From Burkholderiaceae bacterium (GTDB lineage Bacteria; Pseudomonadota; Gammaproteobacteria; Burkholderiales; Burkholderiaceae): a stretch of 7,760 nt of DNA. The notes beneath the pieces were generated by a model. The model was not told the DNA's origin. It did no database searches and saw only the letters and a list, made by a program, of their open reading frames with translations. The position numbers were made by a program, and so were the translations under genes. The number at the start of each line of letters is the position of its first letter. Positions within the stretch are counted from its first letter, which is position 1. The stretch covers positions 1 to 7,760 of the forward strand of contig JAGOCV010000190.1 in NCBI GenBank assembly GCA_017998575.1, read 5' to 3'. Positions 1 to 7,392 of the stretch are shown here, piece after piece.

Positions 1-2
1 CC

Positions 3-881
3 GACCGCATCACCACGCTGGCCGAAGACCGCTTCTACCAGGATCGCATCGTCGTCGCCCAAAGCTCGCCGTGGCAGCGCATCGTCGTCACGCAGGGCCA
101 CGGCGGCCTGCGCCTGTACCTCAACGGCAACCTGCAGTTCGCCGAAAGCGACGAATACCGCTACCACGAGGCGCTGGTGCACCCGGCCATGTCGGCCTTC
201 GCCGCCGGCAGTGCGCCGCGCCGCGTGGCCGTGCTGGGTGGGGGCGACGGCATGGCGGTGCGCGAGATCCTGCGCTATCCGGGCGTGGAGCACGTCACGC
301 TGGTCGAGCTCGATCCGCTGATGACCGACCTGTTCTCCACCCGCCCGGCGCTGGTGCGTCTGAACGGTGGCGCGCTCGCCTCGCCCAAGCTCACCATCGT
401 CAACGCCGACGCCTTCAAGTGGCTCGAAGAGACCAGCCAGAGCTTCGACGTGATCGTGGTCGACTTCCCCGATCCGACCAACTTCGCCATCGGCAAGCTC
501 TACACCACCTCGTTCTACGCCCTGCTGGGCCAGCGCCTGTCGGCCAGTGGCTACGCCGTGGTGCAGACCACCTCGCCGCTGGTGGCGCGACAGAGCTTCT
601 GGACGGTGGCCACCACCATCGAAGCCGCCGGCCTGCAGGCCACGCCCTACCACGCGCACGTGCCCAGCTTCGGCGAATGGGGCTTCATCATCGCCAGCCG
701 CCGGCCCTTCGTGCAGCCGACCTCGCTGCCCGAGGGCCTGCGCTTCCTCACGCCGGCCACGGTGCCGCTGCTGTTCGACTTTCCGGCCGATATGACGCGC
801 GTGCCGGCCGATGCCAACCGCCTGTCCAACCAGGTGCTGGTCAACACCTACGAACGTGAATGGGGTCGCGTGGCGCGATGA
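3..881 (+). CDS. speE: Polyamine aminopropyltransferase (spermidine synthase family), 5' truncated by window edge
   Basis: Enzymes of this family transfer the aminopropyl group from decarboxylated AdoMet to a polyamine such as putrescine, giving spermidine. The reading frame is open from the first bases; 292 residues are visible and the true start lies upstream. Visible family marks are the segment LNGNLQFAESDEYRYHEAL (nucleotides about 120-176), the AdoMet-binding GGGDG loop (237-251), the VELDP ribose-binding strand, and the active-site DFPDP motif (462-476), which keeps both aspartates of the DxxD pair. The entry sequence (AEDRFYQDRIV) resembles the bacterial subgroup that carries an N-terminal multi-pass membrane domain; that such a domain lies outside the window is inference. 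The stop overlaps the next start as ATGA (878-881), implying translational coupling to the flavoprotein. Exact polyamine substrate cannot be told from sequence. No sign of frameshift. Confidence 0.9.
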   Translation, partial: DRITTLAEDRFYQDRIVVAQSSPWQRIVVTQGHGGLRLYLNGNLQFAESDEYRYHEALVHPAMSAFAAGSAPRRVAVLGGGDGMAVREILRYPGVEHVTLVELDPLMTDLFSTRPALVRLNGGALASPKLTIVNADAFKWLEETSQSFDVIVVDFPDPTNFAIGKLYTTSFYALLGQRLSASGYAVVQTTSPLVARQSFWTVATTIEAAGLQATPYHAHVPSFGEWGFIIASRRPFVQPTSLPEGLRFLTPATVPLLFDFPADMTRVPADANRLSNQVLVNTYEREWGRVAR

Positions 882-2485
882 CGCATCTCTCGCGCCGCCA
901 GTGGCTCGCAGCGGCGATGGGCGCGGCAGTCCTGCCGCTGCCGGGCTGCGACGCGCAGGGCGGGGGCGACATCGCCGGCGGTTTCGCGGGCACCCATCTG
1001 GAGCGCGGCCACGTGCTGCGCGATCCGGGCGTACGCGATCGCCTGCTGCTGGGACCGGCGCCCGTGGCGCGCCACGCGCAGGTGGTGATTGCGGGTGGCG
1101 GCATCGCGGCGCTGGCTGCGGCGCGTGCATTGCGCCTTGGTGGCGTCGACGACGTGGCTCTGCTGGAGCTCGAAGACACGGCCGGCGGCAACAGCCGCGC
1201 CGGCCAGGTGGATGGCATCGCCTGCCCGCTGGGTGCGCACTACCTGCCCGTGCCCGGGAACGACGCGCACGAGGTGCAGGGCTGGCTCGAGGAGATCGGT
1301 GTGCGCCGCCGCGTGGCCGGGCGCTGGCGCTACGACGAGCGCTACCTGTGCCACAGCCCGCAGGAGCGCCACTGGCGCGACGGCGTGTGGCACGAGGGCC
1401 TGCTGCCCGTCGACGGCATTGAGGCCACCACGCTGGCGCAATACCGCCGCTTCGCGGCGCTCATCGACGGCGAACGCCGCACTTCGCGCCACGCCATGCC
1501 CGCGCTGCGCGCGCCGTTCGACGCGCACCAGCGGCAACTGGCGCGCAGCTCCTTCGCGGCCTGGCTCGACGCCCACGGCCTCACCGACGAGCACCTGCGC
1601 TGGTACCTCGACTATTGCTGCCGCGACGACTACGGCGCCGGCCCGGCGCAGGTTTCGGCCTGGGCCGGCGTGCACTACTTCGCGAGCCGCCACGGCTTCA
1701 GCGCGCCTGGTGACGACAGCGGACGCGGACACGACGACGCCGTGCTCACCTGGCCCGAAGGCAACGGCTGGCTCGCGCGCCAGCTGGCCGCGCCGCTGGG
1801 CGAGCGCGTGCACGCGGGCCGCACGGTGCTGCGCATCGCGCTGGCGCGCCACGGCGTCGAGGTGGATGCGCTCGACCATGCCACGGGCCGGCTGGAGCGC
1901 TGGACGGCCGCACGGTGCGTGGTCGCGCTTCCATTGCACGTAGCCGCACACGTGGTCGAAGCGCCGCCGCCGTTCCTGGTACGAGCGGCGGCGCGCACGC
2001 CGCATGCGGCCTGGCTGGTCGCCAACCTGCGGCTGGCCGGGCCGCTGCGCGACCGGCCCGGCGCCGCGCCGTCGTGGGACAACGTGATCTATGGCTCGCC
2101 CGCGCTCGGCTACGTGGATGCGCGCCACCAGACGCTGGACCCCCGCCCCGGCCCCACGGTGCTCACCTGGTACCGCGCGCTCGGCGCGGCGCCCGAGGCC
2201 CGGCGCGCGCTGCTGCAACACCCATGGACGCACTGGCGCGACGGCATCGTGGACGAACTCTCGGTGCCGCACCCCGACCTGCGCGAGCGGCTGCTGCGCA
2301 TGGAGATCACACGCTACGGCCACGCCATGGCCGTGCCCGCGCCGCAGGACGACCCGGTGACGGCCCCGGCCGTCGTGCGCCACGACCGGCTCGCGTTCGC
2401 GCATGCCGACTGGTCGGGCTACTCGGTGTTCGAAGAGGCGTTCACGCGCGGGCATCTGGCGGGCGAGGCCATCGCGCGCGGCTGA
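878..2485 (+). CDS. Tat-exported lipoprotein, FAD-dependent amine-oxidase-like flavoprotein
   Basis: Predicted 535-residue flavoprotein of the NAD(P)/FAD-dependent oxidoreductase (flavin amine oxidase) superfamily. I chose the ATG at 878 because it overlaps the upstream stop as ATGA and puts a twin-arginine signal at the N terminus: SRRQWL at residues 5-10, a short hydrophobic stretch, and a lipobox LPGC with Cys24. It is thus expected to be exported folded with bound FAD and lipid-anchored. The dinucleotide-binding loop GGGIAA is at residues 73-78, the acidic end of strand 2 (LLELE) near 95-99, and the family GGN motif at 103-105. WPEGNGWLA (about 292-300) and a C-terminal segment with DWSGYSVFEEA match the FAD-binding end of amine oxidases. 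The substrate is unknown. Coupling to an aminopropyltransferase suggests a polyamine or related amine, but that is inference. An in-frame ATG at 860 would add six residues ahead of the Tat signal. Confidence 0.85.
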   Translation: MTHLSRRQWLAAAMGAAVLPLPGCDAQGGGDIAGGFAGTHLERGHVLRDPGVRDRLLLGPAPVARHAQVVIAGGGIAALAAARALRLGGVDDVALLELEDTAGGNSRAGQVDGIACPLGAHYLPVPGNDAHEVQGWLEEIGVRRRVAGRWRYDERYLCHSPQERHWRDGVWHEGLLPVDGIEATTLAQYRRFAALIDGERRTSRHAMPALRAPFDAHQRQLARSSFAAWLDAHGLTDEHLRWYLDYCCRDDYGAGPAQVSAWAGVHYFASRHGFSAPGDDSGRGHDDAVLTWPEGNGWLARQLAAPLGERVHAGRTVLRIALARHGVEVDALDHATGRLERWTAARCVVALPLHVAAHVVEAPPPFLVRAAARTPHAAWLVANLRLAGPLRDRPGAAPSWDNVIYGSPALGYVDARHQTLDPRPGPTVLTWYRALGAAPEARRALLQHPWTHWRDGIVDELSVPHPDLRERLLRMEITRYGHAMAVPAPQDDPVTAPAVVRHDRLAFAHADWSGYSVFEEAFTRGHLAGEAIARG

Positions 2486-2505
2486 AGGAAGCGCTGCTGG
2501 AGAGG

Positions 2506-2540
2506 GGCGGTGGCGCGCGTGTCATGCACGTGCCACCGCC
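2506..2540 (+). repeat. Inverted repeat / hairpin downstream of the flavoprotein gene
   Basis: GGCGGTGGC (2506-2514) and GCCACCGCC (2532-2540) are perfect 9-base inverted arms. Inside them CGTG (2518-2521) pairs with CACG (2527-2530) around the loop TCATG. No T-run follows, so it is not a convincing intrinsic terminator. It overlaps the first two Pho-like half-sites, so it may be incidental or may lie in the 3' end of the upstream transcript. Confidence 0.45.
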
Positions 2541-2558
2541 GCGTCACCGCGTTGTCAC
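2519..2558 (+). promoter_or_regulatory. Putative PhoB-binding array (four Pho-box half-sites, 11-base register)
   Basis: Four half-sites resembling the PhoB heptamer CTGTCAT start at 2519 (GTGTCAT), 2530 (GTGCCAC), 2541 (GCGTCAC) and 2552 (TTGTCAC), exactly 11 bases apart as in tandem Pho boxes. Matches to the heptamer are 6, 4, 4 and 5 of 7. A weak -10-like CATCGT (2569-2574) begins 10 bases after the last half-site, the usual distance at PhoB-activated promoters, and the phytase-like start is at 2594. The spacing is seen directly; binding by PhoB is inferred. The match is imperfect and the region is GC-rich, so chance is not excluded. Confidence 0.5.
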
Positions 2559-2593
2559 CGCGCGGGGCCATCGTCCCGGCTCACATCCACTCC

Positions 2594-4009
2594 ATGAAGA
2601 AGTCGTCCATGACTCAACCCTCGTTCGCCCTGTCCGCCTTGTCGGCTCTCGTGCTGACCACCGCCCTGCTGCACCTGCCGCCCGCAGCCGCGCAGAACGC
2701 GCCCGCCGCGTTCAACGTGACACTGGCCGGCCACGCCGTGCTGCCTGCCCAGACCTTCATTCCCGCGCCCAAGGACGCGCCGGCCGACCTGCGCATGAGC
2801 GGCAAGTTCAGCAATGGCCAGCGCACCGGAAAGGCCGGCACCGTCGAAGGCCTGTCGGGTGGCCGGCCCACGGGCGTCTCGCTGCCGTTCAACGGCCAGC
2901 CGGCACAGGGCCACTCGGGCATCAGGAAGATGGCCGACGGCACGTTCTGGATCCTCACCGACAACGGCGCGGGCTCCAAGGCCAACTCGCCCGACTTCAT
3001 GCTCTACCTCAATCACTACAAGGTGGATTTCAAGAGCGGCCGGTTCACGCGCCTGAAGACCGTGTTCCTGCACGACCCCGACAAGAAGGTGCCGTTCCGC
3101 ATCGTGCAGGAAGGCACGAAGCAGCGCTATCTCACGGGTTCCGACTTCGACCCCGAGAGCTTCCAGTTCGCTGGCGGCTCGATCTGGATCGGCGAGGAGT
3201 TCGGCCCCTACCTCATCAAGGCCGACCTGGACGGCCGCGTGCAGGCCGTGTTCGAAACGCAGGTGGATGGCAAGGTCGTCCGCTCGCCCGACCACCCGGC
3301 CGTGACGACGCCCGGCACGCCCGGCGGCGAGGTGAAGTTCCAGGTGCGCCGCTCCAAGGGCTTCGAGGGCATGGCGGCCAGCAAGGACGGCAGCAAGCTC
3401 TATGCGCTGCTCGAAGGCGCGCTGCACGACGACGCCACGAAGGCCGCCGAGGCCATCGACGGCAAGCAGGTCCTGCGCGTGCTGGAGTTCGACGTGAAGA
3501 GCGAGCAATGGACCGGCCGCCACTGGAAGTACGTGCTCGAAGCCAACCACCATGCCATCGGCGACTTCAACATCGTGATCGACGACAAGAACCCGAATGA
3601 CACGAGTGTCATGGGCCTCATCATCGAGCGCGACAACGGCGAAGGCACGGCCGACAAGGCCTGCCCCGAAGGCGCCCGGCGCGCCGACTGCTTTCACGAC
3701 ATCGCGAAGTTCAAGCGTGTCTACAAGGTGGAGCTGACCGACGCCAACGCCGGTGGCCCGCTGCGCAAGATCGGCTACATCGACCTGATGAACATCCAGG
3801 ACCCGGACAAGCTCGCCCGCAAGCCGCTGACCAACGGCGTGCTCACCTTCCCGTTCTTCACCATCGAGAACGTCGACGTGGTGGATGCCACGCACATCGT
3901 CGTCGGCAACGACAACAACCTGCCTTTCTCGTCCAGCCGCGAGCCGAACAAGGCCGACGACAACGAGCTGGTGCTGCTGGAAGTGGGCGAGTTCCTGAGT
4001 GCGCGCTGA
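2594..4009 (+). CDS. Secreted phytase-like / esterase-like family protein
   Basis: A 471-residue protein of the phytase-like (esterase-like activity of phytase) domain family, predicted to be exported by Sec. I chose ATG 2594 because it gives a lysine-containing n-region (MKK), a hydrophobic core at about residues 11-28 and an Ala-rich cleavage region ending near Ala33. ATG 2609 is the alternative. Family marks in order: EGLSGG (85-90), GHSG (106-109), DGTFWILTDNG (115-125), DFDPES (184-189), GEEFGPY (200-206), GFEGMA (256-261) and a late DNN (440-442). Repeated short strands with Asp/Glu/Asn-rich turns are consistent with a beta-propeller. Cys357 and Cys366 could form a disulfide. True phytase activity is not established for the family; a phosphoesterase role is plausible. 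The Pho-box-like array just upstream supports phosphate-starvation control. The gene stands alone, ended by the terminator at 4027-4053. Confidence 0.88.
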   Translation: MKKSSMTQPSFALSALSALVLTTALLHLPPAAAQNAPAAFNVTLAGHAVLPAQTFIPAPKDAPADLRMSGKFSNGQRTGKAGTVEGLSGGRPTGVSLPFNGQPAQGHSGIRKMADGTFWILTDNGAGSKANSPDFMLYLNHYKVDFKSGRFTRLKTVFLHDPDKKVPFRIVQEGTKQRYLTGSDFDPESFQFAGGSIWIGEEFGPYLIKADLDGRVQAVFETQVDGKVVRSPDHPAVTTPGTPGGEVKFQVRRSKGFEGMAASKDGSKLYALLEGALHDDATKAAEAIDGKQVLRVLEFDVKSEQWTGRHWKYVLEANHHAIGDFNIVIDDKNPNDTSVMGLIIERDNGEGTADKACPEGARRADCFHDIAKFKRVYKVELTDANAGGPLRKIGYIDLMNIQDPDKLARKPLTNGVLTFPFFTIENVDVVDATHIVVGNDNNLPFSSSREPNKADDNELVLLEVGEFLSAR

Positions 4010-4026
4010 GCACGCGGCACGCAGCG

Positions 4027-4053
4027 AAAAGGCCGGCATCTGCCGGCCTTTTT
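4027..4053. terminator. Bidirectional Rho-independent terminator between convergent genes
   Basis: GGCCGG (4031-4036) pairs with CCGGCC (4043-4048), and the stem extends by two inner pairs around a short loop. AAAA (4027-4030) precedes it and TTTTT (4049-4053) follows, so the A-run becomes a U-run on the other strand. It lies between the phytase-like stop (4009) and the pepP stop (4073) and can end both convergent transcripts. Confidence 0.93.
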
Positions 4054-4072
4054 CATGGGTGCGCGGACACGT

Positions 4073-5475
<1,403 letters not shown>

Positions 5476-5479
<4 letters not shown>

Positions 5480-6243
5480 GCGGGGTCCGGTTGCGTGTTG
5501 AGCTGGGCCAGGCGCTCGGGCGTGCCCACGTCGGTCCAGGGGCCGGTGTAGAGCTCGGCGCTCACCTGGCCATTGTCCATGGCGCTGCGCAGCAGGGGCG
5601 CCAGCGGGGCGGCGATGCCCCGGGGATTGCCGGGGGCAATGCCGGTGTGCGCTTCGTCGAAGAAGGCCGCGCGATACAGGCCGACGGTGGAATAGGTGTG
5701 TCGCGGCCCATCGGGGGTGTTGAGCGCCAGGCCCTCGGGCGAGAGGCCGAAGTCGCCGCGCAGGTTGTGCGCCGGGTTGGGCACCAGCCACAGGTGGGCC
5801 AGCCGGCCGCTGGCGGCAAAGCGCTGCACGGCCTCTGGCGGAAAGGCGAAGCCGGGCATGAAGACATCGCCGGCGGCCACCCAGAACACGTCGCCCAGCA
5901 GGGGCAGCGCTCGCACGATGCCGCCGGCTGTTTCCAGCGCGTGGCCGAAATCCCGGCCTTCCTCCGAATAGCGGATGGCGAGCGGGCGCACGTCTCCGCC
6001 TGGCCAGCGGGCGCCGAAGCGGGCCGGAATCTGCTCGCCCAGCCAGGCGGTGTTGATCACCACATCGTGCACGCCCGCGCGCTCCAGTGCTTCGAGGTGC
6101 CATTGCAGCAACGGCTTGCCCTGCACCTCGAGCAGGGGCTTGGGGCGGGTGTCGGTGAGGGGGCGCATGCGCTCGCCGCGGCCGGCGGCGAGCAGCAGGG
6201 CGGCGACGGGTGGCGCGGCAGAAGAGGGGGGCGTCTCGGGCAC
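5476..6243 (-). CDS. murU: MurU-like sugar-1-phosphate nucleotidyltransferase (probable MurNAc-1-P uridylyltransferase)
   Basis: A 255-residue nucleotidyltransferase with a Rossmann-like fold. MurU makes UDP-MurNAc from MurNAc-1-phosphate and UTP in the fosfomycin-resistant peptidoglycan recycling route, in the cytoplasm. The signature GxGxRMRPLT...PKP is at residues 21-36. INTAWLG (63-69), LETAGG (104-109), metal-binding AGDVF with Asp126, the NPAHN/RGDFGL pair (156-167) and TDVGTPERL (237-245) all resemble Pseudomonas MurU. The start is a GTG at 6243, since there is no ATG near the conserved N terminus; about 12 extra N-terminal residues precede the core. It starts 8 bases after the stop of the small unknown gene and overlaps pepP by ATGA. 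The MurNAc kinase gene amgK, commonly placed just upstream of murU, is not next to it. A mannose-1-phosphate guanylyltransferase-like specificity is the main alternative. Confidence 0.85.
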
Positions 6244-6251
6244 GCCCCGGA

Positions 6252-6758
6252 TTATCGGACGCCGGCGCCCTGGTGGTAGGAGGCGACGGCCGCGTCCAGC
6301 GCATCGCAGCAGGTACGGAGCGCACCGTCGATGTGGCCGCCGTTGCGCTTCATTGCATTCTGGAACAGCTTGGACAGTTGTTTTTCGAGCTGGTCATGCA
6401 CATCGTCCGGGAGTGTCGCCTTGGCCACGGCCTGGCTGGCCGCGAATCTCTGCACGGCCCGGGGCGACGCCGGGATGGCATTCCCCATCGGCCCGGTCAA
6501 TTGACCGACGAGCTTGAGGACCTCCTCCAGCGAGGGCGGCTCCTTCTGTCGGGCAACGGATGCGCCGGCTTTCGAAGGACTGGCGAACAGGCTGGCCGCG
6601 GCCGTCTGCTTCTGGCTGGACAGCGCGCCCAGGGCGCCAGACAACGGCGCGGGGGCCTTGATGCCGGATTCCTCGTGCGGCGTCGGCGCGTTCGGGAGCC
6701 GGGCCGGCGGCGTCGGGGAGCCAGTCCGCAGCGATGTGGTTGGAAACGAAGGGATCAT
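6252..6758 (-). CDS. Small protein of unknown family; candidate type III secretion effector
   Basis: 168 residues; I do not recognise the family. The N terminus has features listed for type III secreted proteins: Pro at position 3, no Asp or Glu in the first 12 residues (first acidic is Glu29), and 7 Ser in the first 50. Residues 1-75 are rich in Ser, Pro, Ala and Thr and look disordered. Residues 76-163 look mainly helical, with SLEEVLKLVGQL, VHDQLEKQLSKLFQNAMKR and a Cys150-Cys151 pair. No signal peptide or membrane segment is seen. The gene is preceded by a PIP-box promoter (6821-6881). Part of it is less GC-rich than its surroundings (about 55% in 6361-6420, with codons such as AAA, CAA, AAT and GCA), consistent with acquisition. 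It stops 8 bases before murU. The effector role is inference; an unrelated HrpX-regulated protein is possible. The Shine-Dalgarno sequence is weak. Confidence 0.72.
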   Translation of the reverse strand: MIPSFPTTSLRTGSPTPPARLPNAPTPHEESGIKAPAPLSGALGALSSQKQTAAASLFASPSKAGASVARQKEPPSLEEVLKLVGQLTGPMGNAIPASPRAVQRFAASQAVAKATLPDDVHDQLEKQLSKLFQNAMKRNGGHIDGALRTCCDALDAAVASYHQGAGVR

Positions 6759-6795
6759 GATGGATTGCCTGGGCCGACTCGCCGGCCAACGGATG

Positions 6796-6812
6796 ACCGC
6801 AATCCTTGCGGT
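6796..6812 (-). promoter_or_regulatory. 5' leader hairpin with GGA loop, CsrA/RsmA-site-like
   Basis: ACCGCAA and TTGCGGT form a perfect 7-base inverted repeat around three bases. Read on the minus strand the loop is GGA within CAAGGAT, close to the core of the CsrA/RsmA consensus (CARGGAUG). It begins within a few bases of the start expected from the TACCGT -10 element and lies about 38-54 bases before the effector ATG. Only one GGA is present in the leader, whereas strong CsrA targets often have two or more. It has no U-run, so it is not a good terminator for speD. Confidence 0.35.
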
Positions 6813-6820
6813 TCCCGTCT

Positions 6821-6881
6821 ACGGTATGCGGGATGTGCCGGCGCGGTGGCGCGCATGCGAAGCCGGCGCCTGGCAAGCGAA
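6821..6881 (-). promoter_or_regulatory. PIP-box (HrpX/HrpB-type) promoter of the candidate effector gene
   Basis: On the minus strand TTCGC (6881-6877), 15 bases, TTCGC (6861-6857), 30 bases, then TACCGT (6826-6821). This equals the established plant-inducible promoter layout TTCGB-N15-TTCGB followed by N30-32 and a YANNNT -10 element. The whole repeated unit is CCGGCTTCGC, twice, 20 bases apart. It lies 22 bases beyond the speD stop and points at the gene starting at 6758, giving a leader of about 55 bases. All elements are seen in sequence; control by an HrpX/HrpB AraC-type activator is inferred. Confidence 0.78.
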
Positions 6882-6903
6882 GCCGGTAGCGGTCTGTCGC
6901 CGT

Positions 6904-7281
6904 TCAGGCCGGCTCGCCGCGCTCGAGCGAGCGCCGTTCGGTCCAGGTGGGGGCGAAGCGGTCGACCAGCGCCTCCATCAGCGCCTGGGCCCTGGCCGAG
7001 TGGTCGGCGCCGACATTGCACACGTACACATCGAGCGTGACGCCGCGCCGCTCGGGCCAGGTGTGCACGCACAGGTGGGATTCGGCCAGCAGCACCGTGG
7101 CGGTCAGGCCGCCCGGGCCGGCGGCCGTGGCCGGAAAGCCGTGGAACAGATGCGCCACCGGCTGCAGGCCGGCGTTCTTCACGGCCTGCAGGCACCAGTC
7201 GCCCAGCGCCTGCGTGCCGGTGAGCCAGCGCGCGTCGCAACGGCATTCGTAGAGATCGGCGGTCAGGTGCAGGCCATGCAT
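6904..7281 (-). CDS. speD: S-adenosylmethionine decarboxylase proenzyme (prokaryotic class)
   Basis: Pyruvoyl enzyme that converts AdoMet to decarboxylated AdoMet, the aminopropyl donor for spermidine synthesis. The 125-residue length fits the short bacterial class that cleaves itself and dimerises. The self-cleavage motif ESH is at residues 67-69, so Ser68 becomes the pyruvoyl group. His73 (in VHTWPE) and Cys88 (in DVYVCN) sit 5 and 20 residues later, as in Thermotoga AdoMetDC. The start at 7281 gives a family-like N terminus (MHGLHLTADLYEC); the same frame is open far upstream but runs antisense to tkt and is not conserved in style. No strong Shine-Dalgarno sequence is seen. It is divergent from tkt. 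Some SpeD homologues have become arginine or ornithine decarboxylases; the conserved residues do not exclude that, but a nearby aminopropyltransferase favours AdoMet. Confidence 0.94.
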   Translation of the reverse strand: MHGLHLTADLYECRCDARWLTGTQALGDWCLQAVKNAGLQPVAHLFHGFPATAAGPGGLTATVLLAESHLCVHTWPERRGVTLDVYVCNVGADHSARAQALMEALVDRFAPTWTERRSLERGEPA

Positions 7282-7303
7282 GCCGGCGACTGTAGTGCAT
7301 CGG

Positions 7304-7316
7304 GCAGGCGGCCTGC
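7304..7316. repeat. 13-base palindrome in the speD-tkt divergent region
   Basis: GCAGGC and GCCTGC are perfect 6-base inverted arms around a single G. It sits between the divergent starts, 20-odd bases upstream of the TAAAAT element, a position suited to an operator. In GC-rich DNA such a short palindrome may be chance. Confidence 0.25.
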
Positions 7317-7335
7317 GGTATGGCGGTCCCCCCGG

Positions 7336-7341
7336 TAAAAT
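7336..7341 (+). promoter_or_regulatory. Possible -10 element for tkt
   Basis: TAAAAT differs from TATAAT by one base and stands out in this GC-rich gap, 51 bases before the tkt ATG. No good -35 is seen at 16-18 bases upstream. It is flanked by short arms CCCGG and CCGGG. The 111-base gap (7282-7392) must hold the start signals for both tkt and the divergent speD; no clear speD promoter was found. Confidence 0.4.
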
Positions 7342-7392
7342 GCCGGGTTCTCCCTCATCCCGCACCCCTACCTTCCCCCCGAAAGCCGCCCG

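Noticed and set aside
860..877. ATG 860 as start of the flavoprotein
   Set aside because: Possible, but ATG 878 overlaps the speE stop as ATGA and places the Tat motif at the usual distance from the N terminus.
848..2455. A 535-codon open frame on the minus strand
   Set aside because: It is antisense to the flavoprotein gene, has Arg/Val/Ala/His-rich composition without motifs, and arises from GC-rich codon third positions. The plus strand has a signal peptide and FAD motifs.
2510..2593. GTG 2510 as start of the phytase-like protein
   Set aside because: It would put 28 unrelated residues, including two Cys and several Arg, ahead of an obvious signal peptide and would overlap the Pho-like sites. 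ATG 2594 is better.
2555..4039. A 494-codon open frame on the minus strand opposite the phytase-like gene
   Set aside because: It lacks recognisable motifs, would read through the terminator hairpin, and is fully explained as a shadow of the real gene.
5480..6325. Extension of the pepP frame upstream to 6325
   Set aside because: The extra 280 residues are Arg/Ala/Pro-rich with no motif and overlap murU in another frame. ATG 5479 gives the standard PepP length and an ATGA overlap.
6759..6903. Remnant of amgK or a mobile-element end in the gap after speD
   Set aside because: I saw no kinase-like coding fragment, terminal inverted repeat or target-site duplication. The 20-base-spaced direct repeat here is explained as a PIP box.
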